A stretch of DNA of 64,000 nt. It comes from Anarhynchus alexandrinus. Its lineage: Eukaryota; Chordata; Aves; Charadriiformes; Charadriidae. Below are positions 59,829 through 64,000 of the stretch, one piece after another. A program made the position numbers and the translations under genes. Where the stretch lies: the NCBI GenBank assembly GCA_008711295.1, contig VUYV01000179.1, forward strand, positions 327,824 to 391,823. The letters are read 5' to 3'. The notes under the pieces were generated by a model. It had not been told where the DNA came from and ran no database searches. It saw only the letters and a program-made list of their open reading frames with translations. The stretch's first letter is position 1. Every line of letters begins with the position of its first letter.

Positions 59829-60572
59829 CAGAATAGCTGCTCTCCAAAATCCTGAAGAGAGGCAAGAGTACAAACAAGGGCATAGCATGAGTACAACAGT
59901 TTGTAGGGTTTGATTAGGACGGTTTCAAACCTCAGTAACAGCTGTGAAGAATATAGCATGGGAGGGGAAATAAGCAAACAAGAATATCCAAACAACCTCC
60001 CCCAGGAAACAGTTGCTAATATCATTCATCTCTACAAAGCTACCTGACAGACCTTGGCAGCAGGCAGCAACAGCTTTTTTTTTTTTTTTTTCCGTTTTGG
60101 AAAGGACACACATACATTATTGTAGCTGATTATTTCTCCATATATACCTACTGGGCTGTGCTTTCACAGATGTCAGCTGCACGTATCATCCAAAACCTAA
60201 AGCCAGTACTTGCAAGATGTGAAATTCCTAAGTTCTTCACAGAAGGCTGTGGGCCTTATATTAACAGCTCTGATGCATGCCTAGCATTTGCTGAAAATGT
60301 TGATTTGTTTTTTAACAGTCATGTCAGAAGTCATGCTACCTTCTCAGCAAAGAGGAGGTAGAGTGGTGCAAACTTCGAAAAAAACTATGGTAAAAATCAT
60401 AAGAAGATGTGTGTACAACAATTATGATGGATTGACAGCTTGCATCTAGTTTCTCTCCAGTAGAACTGTTCATGGGAAGTATGTAAAGAATTACTCTACC
60501 TGGAGCACTCATTAATCTTAAACCTCAGAAGCACAACCAGGAGGAACTGCTAGAGCAAAATCCTAAGATTTA
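59829..60572 (+). pseudogene. Integrase relic of the gypsy fossil
   Basis: The N-terminal zinc-binding region survives as 'NPEERQEYKQGHSMSTTVCR' (near 59850). The conserved linker 'LPDRPWQQAATA' is at 60040-60075. A poly-T run then breaks the sequence. From about 60104 to a TAG at 60359-60361 the core is open: 'IIVADYFSIYTYWAVLSQMS' keeps the first catalytic Asp (codon 60128-60130), 'KPVLARCEIPKFFTEGCGPY' shows that the second catalytic Asp position is lost, and 'AFAENVDLFFNSHVRSHATF' follows. After the stop, in a new frame, 'SPVELFMG' and 'LPGALINLKPQKHNQEELLE' mark the end of the core. The role was DNA insertion; it is now dead. Confidence 0.75.
60075..60091. repeat. Poly-T run (17) inside the integrase relic
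   Basis: Homopolymer immediately after the conserved 'PDRPWQQAATA' stretch; it pushes the downstream core out of the upstream frame. Confidence 0.9.
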
Positions 60573-62127
60573 AACTTGGCAGCCGTAATGATCCAGTGTA
60601 CAAAGAAGAGAAAACCACTCCTAGAACAAAAGGATCTTTTTTTTTTTTTTTTTTTTTGGTGCTCTTTGTCAGAGCTGCTGCTTGTGTTGACTGCAAAGGT
60701 ATTCCTTCAAAGGAATGAGGTGCTACATTCATATTTCTTACTGCAGTAAAGAGAAAATAGGTAACTTAAAATGGTGACATGAGGTAAAAGCAAAGAAAGA
60801 TGTCCTCCCCCCAGTCCTTCTCCCAGCCTCAAGGAGCTGCTCGTAACAGCATCAGGAGAACTGATCCAACCTAATCTGAGTTCAGAATTCAATTCAGACT
60901 TAATTCTATGGGCTGGATGAGAAGATATATCAGTGGAGACAGCTTTGAGTAGTTTGAAAATGTTTCAAACGGGACATATTTTAACATAGTGGGAAAAAAA
61001 GACTTCTCAGTTTACTTCATCAATGTGTCAGTTAATATTATCAGTGAGTTGTACCAGCCATTAATTCCTTTATAAATGAAATTACTTAGGCTTTTTCTTT
61101 TAACGATGATATAAAAAAAACTGTTCAAAAAACCTATCATCTTTCTGAAGTAAATAGAACAGTGTGCATTTGATTTTAGAACAGCATACGAAATGTCAAT
61201 CATTGAAATTAGAGATATGTTACATTCAAAATGTTATGCATGAAACTAAACAGTTCTGAAGCTGTGGATGATATAAAATCTTCCTCTGCATGATCATACA
61301 GTAAAATTTTGGTGATTTAAATATAGTGTTTCATCTTTGTCTCTATATTTTGTTTAAGTATTATATTCAGACTCATTCTTGTGTATTCAAATGTTTGGTT
61401 CTGCACTGGTTTATTAATATCACTGTTCTGCTTCTTGAGAATTTCCTCAAAAAGACCAATCCAAAATATACCTGCTCTCTGAAGGCACTAATTTCTATCC
61501 TTTTTTTATATAAGAAATTTTATTTTATATTGTTTCCCTTAGCTTTTAGAGTGTGTAGGCGTAACTTTGCACTGCTCCAGGGAATCGAAGTGTATTTCCT
61601 TTGTAAATTTTGTAACTGTTGGTTTTGTCTCGTTGGGAGCAAGAAGAGGCTAGACACTTCTTCCAGAGAAGAAAGTACTATTATAAGTGTTTGACATACA
61701 GAGAGATTGATTTGCTAAACCCTTTCGCTTGTTTGTTAAAAAGACGCATCTCCTCATTTTTCACTTGCATTCCACCAGCACCTGCAAATCTCAGTCCTGA
61801 AACAAGACCCAGCTCCTGTACCAGGGAGACCAGTACCACAGAATTCTGTGATTCTAAAATAAAACCTTACATTTAGAATTTTTAAGACTATGCTGTGCAT
61901 ACCAGTAACACCTGGGTACAATGCAAAGGACTACATGTAAAAGCGTATGGACCCCAAAAAACTCAATAGTCAGCCAATGGTACTGGTCTCACTGGTACAA
62001 GCTTAGGCCAGCCTCCTTTGAACTTTCCCTGAGGACAAATTATTCTATAGCTTCAAGACAGTGCTTTCAACTCTTACTGAGGGTATAGGTGCCAGGGACT
62101 GTTAGATACAGGACACTAATGTGGATT
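60573..62127. other. Downstream flank of the gypsy fossil
   Basis: A 3' LTR would be expected here but none is recognised. A T21 run lies at 60637-60657. The frame 61326-61694 (+) is AT-driven and has no motif. Confidence 0.45.
60637..60657. repeat. Poly-T run (21)
   Basis: Homopolymer T on the plus strand. Confidence 0.9.
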
Positions 62128-62229
62128 AGGGAACATGGGTTTAGTGGTGGTTTTGGCAATGTTAGGTTAATGGTTGGACTCGATGATCTTAAACGTCCCT
62201 TCCAACCTATACCATTCTGTGATTCTATG
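62128..62229 (+). mobile_element. CR1 LINE 3' end, short
   Basis: 'gaacatgggtttagtggtgg', 'ggttaatggttggactcgat' and 'cgtcccttccaacctatacc' followed by attctgtg attctatg form a plus-strand CR1 3' end. The body differs from the other CR1 copies in the window ('ttaatggttggactcgatga'), so this is a third 3'-end type. No coding part remains. Confidence 0.85.
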
Positions 62230-64000
62230 AGTGGTTCATATTCTGACATGGAGTATAGCTGATGCATTTCAGAGAAAAGCTGAGCTTGGGTGTCATGGCT
62301 GTTCCTCTGCGCACCAGAGATTACCTTTACATAACTTGATGCTTCTCATGTCCTTTGGTCAAATATTTGCTTTGTGCATAGTCACTGTATCATATTTACT
62401 TCTCATCTTCTGCTTGTATGTATTTCGAAGCACTCAGCCAAGGATTACTCTTTGCTTAGCTTGATTTTTTACACCTAATGAACACTTTTGCTATTTCTGT
62501 CTCCCTTTATAAAGCCAGTGGCTAAAGTGCTACTGCCCCTGAATTTTCAACAAGCTGACCATCCTCCTGGTCTGAATGTGTTATATTCCTGCTGATATGA
62601 ATTCGGGGTACTCACAATATCAGGTCTTGCAGTATTTCTCTCTAAATTGATGGTAGAGTAAGTGAAACTGGATAGCTACTATTCAAAACTTCAAATGCCA
62701 GAATTGCTGAAGAAAAAAATTACTAGCTTCCTAAAGCTCCTCTATTTTGCCATAATTCAGTTTCTCCGTTTTGCTATTTGCATAAATATTTTCTTTATAC
62801 TTTCAACACTCAGTGTCTCATAGGCGGTGTTATGGAGTGTGAGTTATTTTCCTAATATGGAAGCGGAATGATTTTTTTTTCTTGACCTTGTTAGCTTAAA
62901 GATTTATATCCAGAAGACTAGACGAATAATTTCTCTGAACAATGTCCTGTAACTCTGTGAAAAGATAAAAAATTCTCACTTAAATTAATTACATTTTGGA
63001 ACTCAACATCTTTTCTTTTATTTTACCTGAAGCAATTCAATTGTAATTTAATTGGAGCATTGCTTAATTAAAAGTGGAGACATGGAACAATTGCAGAAAT
63101 TGTTCCAATCACAAAAAATCTATGAATATATTTATTTGTTGCAACAAAGCCAGTGAGAAGGAGTTTCAAAAAACATCCTTCTCACATGGCTATTTCCTCT
63201 GTGCAACTCAATGGAATAATTAACAACCAGAATTTATTCATGTCTTTGAAACTGTATCTTATTTTTCACCTCAGGTGTCAGTGTGAGGAACCAGTGCCAA
63301 CAATAAGACATCGACAGCTGCACAATGTCATCACACATGAAACCTGTTTTTCACATGCCTGCTTGTTAAATATAGGCTGCCACCTTTATTGGTTGCTGAT
63401 ATAAATGGGGACACTGTAATTGATAAACTTTTGGGGGCTCACAATTCCTTTTATAAATGTGTATGCATTTGGTAGGTCTATAAGAGGCAGTTTATTTCAC
63501 AGTTCTTACATTTCCAAAGTGCAGTTACACCTCATCCTCATAAACTTGGGTTCTCCTGGCAGGATCCACAGCTTTGGACCTTCATTTTCTTCAGCACTTA
63601 TTAGGCCTCTGCTGTTGTAGCAATGAAGCACATAATGATTTTTAATGCAGTTATCCTTATGATACCCCGTAAAACTGTATAATACTAATACCCCCAATTT
63701 ATGGTTCTAATCTATGGTGGGAGAGTATTTTTGCGTTTATCTTCAGTGAAATATATCTAGGCGCCACAGCCTGAACTCCCTGCAAGGACATGCTTTAGGC
63801 ACGTCCTGTGGAAGCTGTGCAGTTGTGGGTCACTCTTCAAAAAGACAACTACAGGAGGAAACAGCATCAGATATGAATCCTTTTCTCTCAGGAAGACACA
63901 CACCAAAACTAGAGGTGTTCTAGGTTTGAGTGTGTATCTTTTAATTATCCTCCCCCACCCCCCTACTTATTTACTTTGTTATGCTTTGCTGTCACCTTTG
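62230..64000. other. Non-genic AT-rich sequence
   Basis: No gene, RNA or repeat family was recognised to the end of the window. Confidence 0.55.

Larger units (their letters stand above)
55982..60572 (+). mobile_element. Decayed Ty3/gypsy-type LTR retrotransposon, gag-pol
   Basis: Relics of gag, protease, reverse transcriptase and integrase follow each other on the plus strand in the order PR-RT-IN typical of Ty3/gypsy elements. The individual parts are listed separately. A minus-strand CR1 (56525-58003) splits gag from pol. Every part has stops or frameshifts and lost catalytic residues, so the element is long dead. LTRs, primer-binding site and RNase H are not recognised. Family level is inferred from the gag and integrase motifs together; the exact lineage is open. 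Confidence 0.75.

Noticed and set aside
60637..60657. Poly-T run as the tail of a minus-strand processed pseudogene
   Set aside because: No gene-like sequence precedes it on the minus strand; it lies just beyond the integrase relic and looks like an expanded homopolymer.
61326..61694. 122-codon plus-strand ORF downstream of the integrase relic
   Set aside because: Considered as an env-like or extra pol frame, but composition is AT-driven and no transmembrane-protein or fusion motif is seen.
1..64000. tRNA, rRNA, snRNA genes or CRISPR arrays
   Set aside because: No A/B-box tRNA cloverleaf, rRNA core or regularly spaced repeat array was seen.

Overview
The window reads as AT-rich nuclear DNA of a bird. 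The main evidence is several CR1 LINE copies of the avian type, truncated at the 5' end and closing in short ATTCTATG/ATTCTGTG octamer repeats, together with two solo-LTR-like elements of a familiar avian ERV type. Traces of much older CR1 and MIR-like repeats are also present. I found no intact, recognisable host protein-coding gene, no tRNA or rRNA gene and no CRISPR array. Most of the 64 kb looks like intergenic or intronic sequence.

Layout. 0-10 kb: a 77-bp tandem duplication, three ancient CR1 fragments (all minus) and two MIR-like SINE fragments. 10-16.3 kb: a series of exon-like open segments on the minus strand, some broken by frameshifts or stops, each next to a plausible splice site; I cannot name the gene and suspect a decayed one. 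Two perfect palindromes (16 and 24 bp) lie at 11.6-11.95 kb. 20-25.5 kb: two plus-strand CR1 3' ends and a minus-strand LTR. 34-35.4 kb: a short CR1 tail, a GC-richer block with a 14-bp inverted repeat (possible old LTR), and a 0.7-kb CR1 with a long ORF2 C-terminal reading frame. 42.2-43.25 kb: an ancient CR1-like LINE with an ORF1 esterase-like relic directly beside the ORF2 3' end. 47.7-48.1 kb: a solo LTR. 49-50 kb: unexplained minus-strand ORFs around a TATA box.

The most notable locus is 55.98-60.57 kb. On the plus strand it holds, in order, relics of a Ty3/gypsy-type gag (capsid-like segment and a zinc-knuckle relic), aspartic protease, reverse transcriptase, integrase N-terminal region and integrase core. 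All are broken by stops and frameshifts and have lost key catalytic residues. A minus-strand CR1 of about 1.5 kb is nested between gag and protease, and a 670-base assembly gap lies inside that CR1. Ty3/gypsy elements are generally regarded as scarce in birds, so a fossil with its gag-pol order still legible is the best candidate for something undescribed here.

Nothing here works as an operon or pathway. The content is a layered record of transposon insertion and decay, with one possible dead host gene.
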